Below are positions 35,261 through 43,692 of a stretch of DNA of 64,000 nt, one piece after another. The stretch is from Comamonas sp. JUb58. Its GTDB lineage: Bacteria > Pseudomonadota > Gammaproteobacteria > Burkholderiales > Burkholderiaceae_C. The notes below the pieces were generated by a model. It made no database searches and was not told the origin of the DNA. It saw only the letters and a list, made by a program, of their open reading frames with translations. Location of the stretch: the NCBI RefSeq assembly GCF_004364775.1, contig NZ_SOAL01000003.1, forward strand, positions 1-64,000, in the 5' to 3' direction. The position numbers and the translations under genes were made by a program. Numbering within the stretch: position 1 is the stretch's first letter; the number at the start of each line of letters is the position of its first letter.

Positions 35261-36022
35261 GATTGAATTCCATTCCCTGTATGCGGCGAAGATTCACCTG
35301 GATTGAGAAAATGCCCAACATTGATTATTTTCCGTGCTGGGTATTCGAACTGTCTATATATTGAGGCTGCGATAATCTTTGGGAGTTAATGCCTTATGGA
35401 CTGCCAGCTGATCTGGGTTTAAATATAAAAATATCTCCCTTTGACTGCTGGCGAACTATCAGACGATTGACTCTGAAGACCTGCGATGACGCAACAAAAA
35501 ATTACAGTTGAAAATGTACAATGCGATGCCCAGCATGTATCTTTGGTTTTTTGCAAAAGTATTTGATATTATTATTTTTGCAAAGGTAAATGCAAAAATA
35601 GAGAAGAAAATTCAGATTGTTCACAATCCGTTTATGTCGCTGCAGGGTACTCGAATAAACCAAAACAATTAATAATGGTTCTTCAATAATTGCTGCTGTC
35701 TCTAACGAGCCTCTGGAATGGTCAAATGCACTTTGAGACGATCCAGCCCAAGCCATCGGGCGCGTGTTTTGCAGAGCCTCGCTCGGCCGCATGCGCCCGA
35801 TCTGCGGGCCCGTCATTGGTGTGATCCAACACCGCCTCCCAGGCATGGCGAGAGCGCGCTGGTGTAGGCTCGGTAGCTGGATCGCCAGCGCAGAGATGGT
35901 GCTGCACTTGGCAACGGTTTGAGGCAGTTCGCTCAAGCGCGCCCTAGCACCGGCACCCAGGGTTGCGCGGTTCTCGTCGCCGCGCCCTGCATGGCAGCAA
36001 TGACAAAGGATGAGAAGCAAGA
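35261..36022. other. gene-poor, AT-rich stretch
   Basis: About 35290-35700 is strikingly AT-rich compared with the window and holds no credible gene; the rest (35700-36022) returns to high GC but the short ORFs crossing it lack domain signals or ribosome binding sites. It carries the promoter side of the minus-strand CTERM gene and possibly eroded coding remnants. It could be a horizontally acquired or H-NS-like silenced segment. Confidence 0.5.
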
Positions 36023-36382
36023 ATGGCCAAGAAGACCGCTGAGCAAAAAGCCGCTGAGGCAAAGCGCTATATCGCTGCCTCTGCTGCCGCAAATACCGCC
36101 GAGTTGGAGCCTTTTTTGAAGGACCCCAACCAGGCCATCCGGGCTGCTGCAGCGATGAACCCGGATGCCGATGCAGCCATCCTGGATCGCTTTGCGGACG
36201 ACCGCTTCTGGGGCGTGCGCATGGAGGTGGTGCGCCATGCCAATGTCAGCCCGTCCACGCTGTTGCGGCTGTTGGAGGGCGATGTGCGCAAGCGCGGTGT
36301 GGTGCACCATGCTGCGCGTGCCAAGCTGGAGGCGCGCGGCGTGGTGTTTGCGGCGGATGGCATGCCTTCCAATCCGGTGTAA
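36023..36382 (+). CDS. HEAT/LRV-like repeat protein
   Basis: 119 residues. A Lys/Ala-rich N-terminus (AKKTAEQKAAEAKRYIAAS) is followed by repeat units with the form LDPNQAIRAAAAMNPDADAAIL, FWGVRMEVVRHANVSPSTLLRLLEGD and VRKRGVVHHAARAKLEARG, close to the leucine-rich-variant repeat (VR--VA-NP--P---L--L--D). Such proteins usually bind other proteins. No signal peptide. Function unknown; it lies alone after an AT-rich region. Confidence 0.65.
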   Translation: MAKKTAEQKAAEAKRYIAASAAANTAELEPFLKDPNQAIRAAAAMNPDADAAILDRFADDRFWGVRMEVVRHANVSPSTLLRLLEGDVRKRGVVHHAARAKLEARGVVFAADGMPSNPV

Positions 36383-36540
36383 TGGAGGATTGCTGAAGTG
36401 GCTAGGGCCAAGAAATCGGGTGCGTCTATGCAGGCGCTCTGGTTAGCTTGCAGATGGACCTAGACATGTTTGGCAGCGCCCTGCCACCTTCATCGCTTTG
36501 GTGTCGAAAGCGCATCACCAGGGTGTGGTTCAAGGGGTGA

Positions 36541-37905
36541 TCAGGAGCCCGCGGCGGGCTTTTGCGCTGCCTCTTCCGCCTTTGGAGCCGGCATGCTTTG
36601 CACCTGGCTAAGCATGTAGTTGGCCAGGGTTTCGTACAGCGGCCTGGCAATCATGCGCGAGACCAGGCTAGCCAGCATCGCGGCCGCCATCAGGCTCAGC
36701 ACCATGGAGTGCCCGTCCACCATCTCCATCACGATGATGAAGGCCGTGAGCGGGGCCTGCGTGACAGCGGCCAGGAAGGCCGCCATGCCCATCGCAATCA
36801 AGGCAGGCGCGATATCGCTGCCCATCATCAGCGACACATTGTGGCCAACGCCTGCGCCGATGGACAGCGACGGCGCAAAGATTCCGCCAGGCACACCCAC
36901 CCAGGCAGACAGCCAGGTGGCGATGAATTTGAGCGTCACATACAGCGCGGGCAACTCGGCCTCGCCCGCCAGCATGTGCTTGACTTCTTCCGAGCCCGCA
37001 CCAAAGGTGGCACCACTCGTGGCCAGGCCGATGACGGCAATCACCAAGCCACCGGCAGCCGCAAAGCGGATGGGGTGTTTGGCGCGAAGGCGGTTGAGGC
37101 GCTCGGGCGCGCCGGTGAGGGATGCTGCCATGAGCTTGGCGAACAGGCCGCCCAACACGCCGCAGCTCAAGGCCACGCAGATGCCGGGCAGCAGTGCATG
37201 CCAGCTGAGACTGGGTACCTGGATGCGCCCGAAGTAGTTCAGGTTGCCAAAGGCAGATACCCCCATCAGACCGGCCAGCACAATCGCGGCAATGATCAGG
37301 CCGCTAGCGCGCGACTCCAGCTTGCGTGACAGTTCCTCAATGGCAAACACAATCCCCGCCAGCGGCGCATTGAAGGCCGCCGCAATGCCTGCTGCGCCGC
37401 CTGCCACCAAGAGCGCATGGCTGGTGATGCCCGAGCGCGGACCAAACCAGCGCTTGGCATGGTGCATGACGCCAGCAGCAACCTGCACCGAGGGCCCCTC
37501 GCGGCCAATGGACAGCCCGGCGAGAAAGCCGAAGCCGGCCAGGGTAATCTTGGAGGCGGACAACCACAGCGATACGAAGCGGCTGCGCTGCTGGTCGTTG
37601 AGTGCCGTCTCCTGCGCGGCCATGACCTGGGGAATGCCGGAGCCCGCAGCGCCCGGTGCCCAACGGCGTGTCGCCCAGACAATGGCTGCCGTCAGACAGG
37701 GCGTCCACAGCAGCACCGCCCAGCCACCTTGCCAGTGGTAGATGTGCATGAACCAGTCAAAGGCCTTCTCGGCCACCATCGTGAAGCCCACCACACACAG
37801 CCCTGCGGCTGCTGCGTAGGCCAGCACAATGCAACGCTCCACCCAGCGCCAACCGTCCCCGAACTCTTGCCTGAGGTTCTGTACAAAATCGGGTTCTTGC
37901 TGCAT
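36541..37905 (-). CDS. clcA: ClC-family chloride channel/transporter
   Basis: 454 residues with about twelve hydrophobic stretches. The three ClC filter motifs are present: GSGIPQVM, GREGPSVQ with the gating glutamate, and GGIFAPSLSIGAG. A C-terminal transporter segment AFLAAVTQAPLTAFIIVMEMV follows, and the cytoplasmic tail is short with no CBS domains. Bacterial members are usually Cl-/H+ exchangers that aid acid resistance. Whether this one is a channel or exchanger cannot be decided from motif reading alone. Confidence 0.92.
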   Translation of the reverse strand: MQQEPDFVQNLRQEFGDGWRWVERCIVLAYAAAAGLCVVGFTMVAEKAFDWFMHIYHWQGGWAVLLWTPCLTAAIVWATRRWAPGAAGSGIPQVMAAQETALNDQQRSRFVSLWLSASKITLAGFGFLAGLSIGREGPSVQVAAGVMHHAKRWFGPRSGITSHALLVAGGAAGIAAAFNAPLAGIVFAIEELSRKLESRASGLIIAAIVLAGLMGVSAFGNLNYFGRIQVPSLSWHALLPGICVALSCGVLGGLFAKLMAASLTGAPERLNRLRAKHPIRFAAAGGLVIAVIGLATSGATFGAGSEEVKHMLAGEAELPALYVTLKFIATWLSAWVGVPGGIFAPSLSIGAGVGHNVSLMMGSDIAPALIAMGMAAFLAAVTQAPLTAFIIVMEMVDGHSMVLSLMAAAMLASLVSRMIARPLYETLANYMLSQVQSMPAPKAEEAAQKPAAGS

Positions 37906-38094
37906 TGCGCCCTTAAGGAGTGAGGGGCCAGTCTAGTCAATTAGCGGTTTCAACGCCTGGCTCAGGGTCGAACCCGTGACCATCGCGCTCAGGTTTTTTG
38001 GGGGAGATGAGTCGGATGTTGCACCTGGGGCCGGGGCATAAAGCCGGACGCCAGCGCATAGCGGGCGCAGCGCTTGTTAGCGGCTTTTCGCGAT

Positions 38095-38454
38095 CTAGGC
38101 AGTCATGTACTTGTTCAAATCACGCAAATCCTTTATCTGCCATGCAAAGGCGGGCAGCTTGACGCCGTTCTCGCGCAAGGTTTTGGGAATCAAGTCGCCG
38201 TTGGGCCGCAGCACCACCGATGAGACGATGACACCTGGGTAATCGTGCAGGCGCTTCTTGAACGCTGCCGTGGTGAGGTCGGGTGTGGGCGGGTTGCTTT
38301 TATGGGCCAGCGGGCCCGTGCCCCTGATATCAGCGCCATGGCACATGGCGCAGCGCTGCACAAAGATGTTTTTGCCATTGCTGTTTTCTGCCTGTGACGA
38401 AGTAGCGTGTGCCAGCAGCAGAAGACCGAGCGAGACGACGACGGATTTCTTCAT
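38095..38454 (-). CDS. small periplasmic mono-haem c-type cytochrome
   Basis: 119 residues with signal peptide MKKSVVVSLGLLLLAHATSSQA. The haem-binding CAMCH follows VQR at about residue 36, then GADIRGTGPLAHKSNPPTPDLT. Met near the end (KYMTA) is a possible distal ligand, but none is certain. SxxVLRPNGD and TLRENGVKLPAFAWQIKDLRDL fit class I cytochromes of the alcohol/sugar-dehydrogenase type. No dehydrogenase adjoins it, so its redox partner is unknown. Confidence 0.85.
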   Translation of the reverse strand: MKKSVVVSLGLLLLAHATSSQAENSNGKNIFVQRCAMCHGADIRGTGPLAHKSNPPTPDLTTAAFKKRLHDYPGVIVSSVVLRPNGDLIPKTLRENGVKLPAFAWQIKDLRDLNKYMTA

Positions 38455-38513
38455 CGGTTGTTATGGAATTGTTCGTTCGCGGTATTTTGTCGCAGTGCGC
38501 AGGCTCTCCGCTG

Positions 38514-39317
38514 TCACTTGCAGATACTGGCTGGATTTTCTTTGTGCGATGACGCTGCCGGTAGAAAGCCACTGGGCACCTGGCCCAAGCGCTTGCGAAA
38601 CATCGTCGAAAAGGCGCTGGGGCTGTCATAGCCCAGGTCCAGCGCCACCTGCGTGACCGACTGCCCGCCGGCCAACCTGGGCAGCGCCGCGAGCAAGCAG
38701 GCCTGCTGGCGCCAGGCACCAAAGCTCATGCCGGTTTGCTGCCTGAAAAACCGGTTGAAGCTGCGCAGGCTTTTGTGCAGTTGCTCGGCCCACTCTTCCG
38801 GGGCGTCCTGAATTTGAGGTGCCTTCAAGAAGGCCTTGCACAGCCCAGCCAGCACCGTATCTTGTGGGAGGGGTGCGAACAAGGGCATGGTTTGGGCCAG
38901 GCGCACTTCATGCAGCAGCAGCTGTGCCAGCGCGCCGTCGCGGCCTTGTTCGTCGTAGAGCGCGGGCAGCGCAATCGATGCCAGCAGTAACTGGTGCAGC
39001 AGCGGGCTGACCACCAGCGCCTCGCAGTGCTCGCCCTCGCGCGGCGCGGCAGCGGGTTCGATATACAGGCTGCGCGTGCTGACGCCTTGCATGAGCACCT
39101 TGTGCTGTTTGCCTGCCGGAATCCAGACCCCGCTGAACGGCGGAATCACCCAGGCGCCGTCATCCGTCTCCACCTCCATCAAACCACTCATGCCGTACAG
39201 CACCTGCGCACGGCGGTGGGTGTGGGAGTCCAGCAAGGTGCCAGGGCTGTAGTCGGTGCTGATGGCCAGCAGAGGGCGGTGCACGGCGTCCACCGTATCG
39301 AGGGCAATATTGTGCAT
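38514..39317 (-). CDS. AraC-family transcriptional regulator with cupin N-terminus
   Basis: 267 residues. A cupin-like sensor domain (DSHTHRRAQVLYGMSGLMEVETDDGAWVIPPFSGVWIPAGKQHKV) is followed by an AraC double HTH: LHKSLRSFNRFFRQQTGMSFGAWRQQACLLAAL and VTQVALDLGYDSPSAFSTMFRKRLGQVPSGFL. This cupin-AraC layout is common for regulators of an adjacent exporter. It is divergent from the TauE-like exporter at 39363 with only 45 bases between starts, so it most likely controls that gene. Confidence 0.9.
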   Translation of the reverse strand: MHNIALDTVDAVHRPLLAISTDYSPGTLLDSHTHRRAQVLYGMSGLMEVETDDGAWVIPPFSGVWIPAGKQHKVLMQGVSTRSLYIEPAAAPREGEHCEALVVSPLLHQLLLASIALPALYDEQGRDGALAQLLLHEVRLAQTMPLFAPLPQDTVLAGLCKAFLKAPQIQDAPEEWAEQLHKSLRSFNRFFRQQTGMSFGAWRQQACLLAALPRLAGGQSVTQVALDLGYDSPSAFSTMFRKRLGQVPSGFLPAASSHKENPASICK

Positions 39318-39362
39318 GCCTGCATCTTGGCCTAAATGCGAGGATGTTTGGCTATTTGTTGA

Positions 39363-40229
39363 ATGTCAGCCGCCGCATTTTTTTCTATCGTGGCGCTTTG
39401 CCATTTTGGATATCTGCTTCTTATGTATTTGCTGCTGCTGTGTTTTGGTGTTCTTGCCGGTGTGACCACCGTGCTGTTTGGTTTTGGGGGCGGCTTTGTG
39501 GTCGTGCCGCTGCTGTACTCGGTGCTGGTCGAGGTCTATGGTGCCGGCAGTGAGATGGGGCGCGCCGCGATGCATATCGCAGTCGCTACTTCCACCTGCG
39601 TCATGATTTTTGGCGCGGGCATGGCCAGCTGGCGGCACCACAAGGCCGGAACCTTGCCCTGGCGCCAGGTGCGGCCACTGCTGGGCTATGTCGCGTTGGG
39701 GGCGATACCCGGTGCCATCGCGGCGCTGCTGCTGAGCGGCAGCTGGATCCGCTGGGCCTTTATCGTCTACCTGGGATTGACGATTCTGGACAGCCTGTTG
39801 CGCTCGGGCTTCACCCGCAGCCATCGCAGCGAGATGCACCCCATGGCCAAACCCGCTGCCGCTGCGGCCGGTCTGTCGATCGGTGCGATTGCCGCCTTTC
39901 TGGGCGTGGGCGGCAGTGTGATGACGGTGCCGCTGATGCGCCGGCGCGGCGCCAGCATGACGGCGGCCACGGCAGCAGCCAACCCGCTGTCGCTGCCCAT
40001 GGCCGTCGTAGGCACCACCACCCATGCAGTGATGGCTTGGAACACCGCCTCTTTGGGCGCCTGGCATATTGGCTTTATCGATCTGCGGGCCTGCGCGGTG
40101 TTGGTGCTGGGCTCCTGGATCGGAATCCGCACAACATCGCGATGGATTGGTAAGATCCCGGACGGCATCCATGCCAAGGTCTATATCGCGTTGCTGTGTG
40201 CCGTGTTGTTGGCGATGCTGCTTGGCTAA
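39363..40229 (+). CDS. TauE/SafE-family sulfite/organosulfonate exporter
   Basis: 288 residues, eight or nine membrane segments in two related halves: FGVLAGVTTVLFGFGGGFVVVPLLYSVL and SIGAIAAFLGVGGSVMTVPLMRR are the TauE repeat motifs with glycine-rich turns. HIAVATSTCVMIF and TAATAAANPLSLPMAVVGT follow in each half. It likely exports a sulfur-containing anion across the inner membrane. The substrate is not predictable. An alternative start is ATG 39423. Divergent from an AraC-type regulator. Confidence 0.88.
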   Translation: MSAAAFFSIVALCHFGYLLLMYLLLLCFGVLAGVTTVLFGFGGGFVVVPLLYSVLVEVYGAGSEMGRAAMHIAVATSTCVMIFGAGMASWRHHKAGTLPWRQVRPLLGYVALGAIPGAIAALLLSGSWIRWAFIVYLGLTILDSLLRSGFTRSHRSEMHPMAKPAAAAAGLSIGAIAAFLGVGGSVMTVPLMRRRGASMTAATAAANPLSLPMAVVGTTTHAVMAWNTASLGAWHIGFIDLRACAVLVLGSWIGIRTTSRWIGKIPDGIHAKVYIALLCAVLLAMLLG

Positions 40230-40301
40230 CGGGGTGGGGGGCCGTTCGCGTCCATGCGAGTGCCCGCGCACGTGGGTGTTTCAATCCTCAGGAGGTCGCA
40301 A

Positions 40302-40637
40302 GTGCTTAAAGAACTTTCAGCGGTGTTGGTGGCTACGCTTGTCTTGGCAGGATGTGGATCCGCTCCATCGCAAAGCCGGACCGAGATGGACCAGGGGCGT
40401 TGCGCAGGCTACGGTTACCAGCCCGGAACCGATGCTTTCGCCAAGTGCATGATGACCATCGATGTCGCGCGCGAAAAGCGCGATGCCCGGGACCATCCGA
40501 GCGATGCGCGCATGAAGGCACTGAGCATCGAGCGCAATGGCGACACGCGCTTTCCCGTTTGCTCTGCGGCCGATATGGACAACAACCTGGACACCGTCAA
40601 CAACGCCTGGTATGGGCCGAACTGCCGGCAGCGCTAG
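40302..40637 (+). CDS. small lipoprotein of unknown function
   Basis: 111 residues from GTG 40302, with AGGAGG at 40290. A lipobox LVLAGC marks a lipoprotein, so the cysteine becomes the acylated N-terminus and the mature protein is about 93 residues. Conserved-looking stretches include CAGYGYQPGTDAFAKCMMTIDVAREKR, with paired cysteines, and CSAADMDNNLDTVNNAWYGPNC. Similar short envelope lipoproteins are common in Comamonadaceae without an assigned role. I cannot name a function. Confidence 0.75.
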   Translation: MLKELSAVLVATLVLAGCGSAPSQSRTEMDQGRCAGYGYQPGTDAFAKCMMTIDVAREKRDARDHPSDARMKALSIERNGDTRFPVCSAADMDNNLDTVNNAWYGPNCRQR

Positions 40638-40751
40638 GACTTCGATGACCGCCAAGTCTGTGGGCTGGGTGGCCGGTTTGAACCATACTGAGATTTCGCC
40701 TGTGCATGGCGCTGCTGTGCACGGCGAGCCTCGGCCTGAACAGGATTCCTG

Positions 40752-41189
40752 ATGGAGTTTTCTGCACTGGTGCCCGAGTTGGTGGTGACGGACATCAAGG
40801 CCAGTCTTCAGTTTTGGTGCGGTGTGATTGGGTTTTCTGTGTGGTACGACCGCCCGGAAGAGCAGTTTGCTTACCTCACGCTGGGCAAGGCGCAAATCAT
40901 GCTGGAGCAGCATGGCCCCGGCGATCGCAGCTTTGTGAATGGAGAGCTGGTCCCGCCTTTTGGTCGCGGCATCAATTTCCAGTTGGAGGTACCGTCGGTG
41001 GACGAAATCGCGGACCGCTGTGCCCGGCAGGGCATTGCGCTTTTCTGGCCGATGGAGGAGCGCTGGTACCGGCAGGGGGGTCATGAGGTGGGGCAGCGAC
41101 AAATGATCGTGGCGGATCCTGATGGCTATCTGGTTCGCTGCATGCAGTCGCTGGGTACGCGTTCCACGGGCCAGCCGCTGCATTCATAG
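40752..41189 (+). CDS. VOC-family (glyoxalase/bleomycin-resistance-like) protein
   Basis: 145 residues. Single VOC module pair: LVPELVVTDIKASLQFWCGVIGFSVWYDRPEEQFAYLTLGKAQIMLEQ, then INFQLEVPSVDEIADRCARQGIALF, MIVADPDGYLVRCMQ. The glyoxalase-type metal ligands are not clearly all present, so a binding or antibiotic-sequestering function is as likely as catalysis. Members of this group often confer bleomycin resistance or act on small electrophiles. Start ATG 40752. Confidence 0.85.
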   Translation: MEFSALVPELVVTDIKASLQFWCGVIGFSVWYDRPEEQFAYLTLGKAQIMLEQHGPGDRSFVNGELVPPFGRGINFQLEVPSVDEIADRCARQGIALFWPMEERWYRQGGHEVGQRQMIVADPDGYLVRCMQSLGTRSTGQPLHS

Positions 41190-41229
41190 CCTTGCTGCGG
41201 AGATGCGGGCTCTTGGCCCCCAAGGGGGC

Positions 41230-41778
41230 TCAGCTGAACTGGTCGCTGTAGTAGCGCGTAGCGCAGCAATGGCAAGCAAACAGAGACACTTCTCGGAGTG
41301 ATTCGGGCGCCCCTTGGGTGGCAAAATTTCTCGGCGTTCTTCCCAGGCCCTTTTCCCAATATTGCTGCGAGTGCTGCGTGGCCAGCAGCTGCTGAAAATC
41401 GACGGGTGAGCCTGTGAATTCACACCAGCTGTCACAGCAAAACGGTCAGTCAAAGCAGCCTTGCAGAAAAAGCGGAATGCCGGGCAGCTGGTTGAACGCT
41501 TGCCAAGCGCGGGCGGGGTCTGTGGCCAGGCGTTGAACGGTCTGCTCCACATCGTGTCGGTTCGATCGAACCACATTGCCGCCCTGGATGCAGTCGGCGC
41601 ACAAATAGAAAACTTCGGGTTCCGCTTGCGCCAGTTCCACGTTTGCCGCGAGCTGCGGATCCACCACGGTTCCGCGATAGCCATAGACCGGCAGCTCGGG
41701 CCGCTCACAGTGCTGGCAGAGCTCATTCGCTACGCTGCACAGGGCAGTGTCTACAACATATTTGAATACGGTTCCCAT
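41230..41778 (-). pseudogene. Cys-rich protein interrupted by an in-frame UGA
   Basis: From ATG 41776-41778 the frame runs 110 residues to TGA at 41446-41448 (GCFD-stop). The same frame then continues another 71 residues with coding-like character (PFCCDSWCEFTG, QQYWEKGLGRTPRNF, FACHCCATRYYSD) to a TGA at 41230-41232. Cysteine pairs on both sides (CQHC, CADC, then CCDSWC and CHCC) form one motif set. This looks like a single Cys-rich protein of about 182 residues, loosely resembling UPF0167/CbrC proteins, broken by a nonsense mutation, probably Trp to stop. Read-through or selenocysteine are less likely alternatives. Confidence 0.65.
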
Positions 41779-41908
41779 GGCATGCCTTCCTCATTCGGCC
41801 CGTAGTATCTGCGATCTATGACGCGCGCCTCGGTGGGCTCAGTGCTAAGCCCAAAAATCCGAAAGGTGTTGCGTGCGTGCCGAATTATCGGAGCAAGTAC
41901 AAACTTCA

Positions 41909-41937
41909 TTGATTGTTAAAAATTGTCGCCATAGAAT
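41909..41937 (+). promoter_or_regulatory. sigma70-type promoter of the CTERM gene at 41968
   Basis: TTGATT (-35, 41909-41914) and TAGAAT (-10, 41932-41937) are separated by 17 bases, a good sigma70 match. Transcription would start near 41944, giving a 24-base leader to ATG 41968. Confidence 0.7.
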
Positions 41938-41967
41938 CGCGTGCAGCCGTTATCGAGAAAAACTTGT

Positions 41968-42474
41968 ATGCGCCAACCTCTGCTTGCCCTGGCCTCCTTT
42001 GCAGTGCTCGCTGCTTCTGCCTCCGCACAAACCTATGTGGGAAGCTACAGAGTCCAGGACGGGGCGGCTTGGGATACCAATCCCCAGGTCTATTCAGCAC
42101 AGGAGGCCGCGGCCTTACTCTTCGGCGGCGCTCCAACCGACTACGCGATCTCCATCAATCCCAGCATCAGCAATCCCTCAACGATCACGCACACCGGCTA
42201 CTACTCGCCCTGGGGACTGGAATGTGGCGTCTTTCCTGAAGGCGGCAAAGTGGACCAAGGTGCATCTGGCTATGACGACCCAGGCGGCATCAATACAGCC
42301 CGTTCAGCGTATGTGGATGACAACTGCTTCGAGGACCAGACCAACTATGTTTGGCGTGTCCAGGCGACGCCGCTGAAGGCCACCCCTGTGCCAGGGCTGG
42401 GTTTATTGGGGCTGCTGTCGTTGAGCGCCGTACTGGGGGGTGTTGGTTTTGGCCTTAAGCACCGGTCAGGGTGA
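41968..42474 (+). CDS. secreted protein with IPTL/VPxx-CTERM-type tail
   Basis: 168 residues from ATG 41968 with signal peptide (MRQPLLALASFAVLAASASA) cut before QTYVGSY. The mature part is acidic and Gly/Asn/Thr-rich, with two cysteines (LECGVF and DNCFED) that may pair. It ends ATPVPGLGLLGLLSLSAVLGG followed by HRSG, a VPGLG-type sorting tail of the IPTL-CTERM class. No recognisable enzymatic domain. It is probably a cell-surface protein; the third CTERM-type gene in ten kilobases. Confidence 0.75.
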   Translation: MRQPLLALASFAVLAASASAQTYVGSYRVQDGAAWDTNPQVYSAQEAAALLFGGAPTDYAISINPSISNPSTITHTGYYSPWGLECGVFPEGGKVDQGASGYDDPGGINTARSAYVDDNCFEDQTNYVWRVQATPLKATPVPGLGLLGLLSLSAVLGGVGFGLKHRSG

Positions 42475-42595
42475 TGACAGCCTAGCGCCGGAGGCGGGTT
42501 GCAAAGCAAACGGCGCATGCAAGACCCGCTATGACTCAGTCTTGTCCCACTTGTATCTTGGCGCAGCATAGATGCATGATTTCATTGCAAAACCA

Positions 42596-42670
42596 TGGTC
42601 CCCCCGACAGGAATCGAACCTGTATCTAGCGCTTAGGAGGCACTCGTTCTATCCATTGAACTACGGAGAG
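42596..42670 (-). tRNA. tRNA-Arg (anticodon CCT)
   Basis: A complete cloverleaf can be folded on the minus strand: seven-base acceptor stem with two G-U pairs, D-arm GTTC/GAAC, anticodon stem AGTGC/GCGCT with loop CTCCTAA (CCT), four-base variable region, T-arm with TTCGATT loop and encoded CCA. It decodes AGG. Genomic islands often use such 3' ends; nothing beside it shows an integration. Confidence 0.95.
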
Positions 42671-42840
42671 GGACAGCAGCCTATTGTAGAGGACTTGCCG
42701 AGCCTCGCAGCCAATCTGGCAGGGGTCTGCATCCGATGTGCTGGTCAGGAGGCGGGATGCCCCTCTGCGCAGCTGGCTGACTGGAATGTAAGAAGTTGCG
42801 ACACCAGGCAAACTCCTGCTGAGGCGCAAAATTTCTCAGC

Positions 42841-43575
42841 ATGTCTCCTGCCCATCCCACCTCACTCCCCACGTTCGCAGCACTGAACGACCGCTGGCAA
42901 CCCATCGGTTCCCTGCAGGCCCTTTACGTCAGAGCCGGCAAGGAGCCCGCGCCTCGATCGGTGGCAGAGGTGGAGGCCATCAGCGGCTGTGGCTTGGCAG
43001 GGGATTGCCATGCTGCTCCCCTATCTCCTCGTCAATTGCTGATCGCCGGCACCGATGCCTATCAACGCTGGGGATTGGCGGAAGGAGCACTCCGAGAGAA
43101 TCTGCGGGTGGATTTCTCGACCAGCGGGCTTAGCTCCGGTGATCTGCTGCGGATTGGCAGCGATGTAGTGCTTTGGATCACCTTTCTCTGTGAACCCTGC
43201 CGGTTGCTGGAGCGCAGGTCCCCGGGGATTGTTGCCAAGATCGGCCGAGACCGAGGCATGCTCGCCCGCGTGCTGCGAGGCGGCACCGTGCGCAGCGGTG
43301 ATGAAGTGGCGATATGCCCTGCGATGGCGCCGGCGTTCAGCGACCAGTGGCAGACACGGGTCCAACAGGTGGCCTGCGCGGTGCCGGAGGGTGCCTGGAT
43401 CAGCTTCCGGCAGTTGGCGGAAATGGCTGGGGTGCAAACGGCGTATTGCAGAGCATTCCCCAAGGTGCTGGCGCAGTTGCCAGCAAGTGTGGCCGCAAGG
43501 GTGCGGAGCCAGCGCAGTGCGGCGAGTGAGGCGCCGTGGTCTGGTGATGGCTTCTTTGGTGTAGGCATGGATTGA
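42841..43575 (+). CDS. MOSC-domain protein with C-terminal MGMT-like winged helix
   Basis: 244 residues. Residues about 15-150 form a MOSC domain (QALYVRAGKEPAPRSVAEVEAISGCGLAGDCHAAPLSPRQLLIAG, TFLCEPCRLLERRSPGI, LARVLRGGTVRSGDEVAI), which in other proteins binds molybdenum cofactor-linked sulfur. The C-terminus (about 175-235) reads VPEGAWISFRQLAEMAGVQTAYCRAFPKVLA, resembling the DNA-binding half of O6-alkylguanine methyltransferase (VP-G-V--Y--LA--AG). The fused role is not known. Stand-alone MOSC proteins otherwise occur with this cysteine pattern. A bidirectional terminator follows. Confidence 0.8.
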   Translation: MSPAHPTSLPTFAALNDRWQPIGSLQALYVRAGKEPAPRSVAEVEAISGCGLAGDCHAAPLSPRQLLIAGTDAYQRWGLAEGALRENLRVDFSTSGLSSGDLLRIGSDVVLWITFLCEPCRLLERRSPGIVAKIGRDRGMLARVLRGGTVRSGDEVAICPAMAPAFSDQWQTRVQQVACAVPEGAWISFRQLAEMAGVQTAYCRAFPKVLAQLPASVAARVRSQRSAASEAPWSGDGFFGVGMD

Positions 43576-43627
43576 TGCCTACTTGCCTGAGAAGCGGCGA
43601 CTTCATCGTTGGCAACCCCACTGACAA

Positions 43628-43661
43628 ACAAGCCCCACCGTTGTGTAACGGCGGGGCTTGT
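43628..43661. terminator. bidirectional terminator between MOSC gene and tamB
   Basis: Arms ACAAGCCCC/GGGGCTTGT and CCGTT/AACGG form a long hairpin with one mismatch and GTGT loop, flanked by short A and T runs. It serves convergent transcripts. Confidence 0.75.
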
Positions 43662-43692
43662 CTTTGTGCACTGCAAGCAGTCTGGGGCTCAA

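Noticed and set aside
35722-35907. Minus-strand ORF in the gene desert
   Set aside because: It could be a remnant of a gene, but no family pattern is visible and it has no ribosome binding site.
40645-40752. 35-codon ORF ending at the start of the VOC gene
   Set aside because: TGATG overlap is suggestive, but there is no ribosome binding site and no recognisable composition.
42596-42670. Island integration at tRNA-Arg
   Set aside because: No integrase or duplicated tRNA end is visible on either side.
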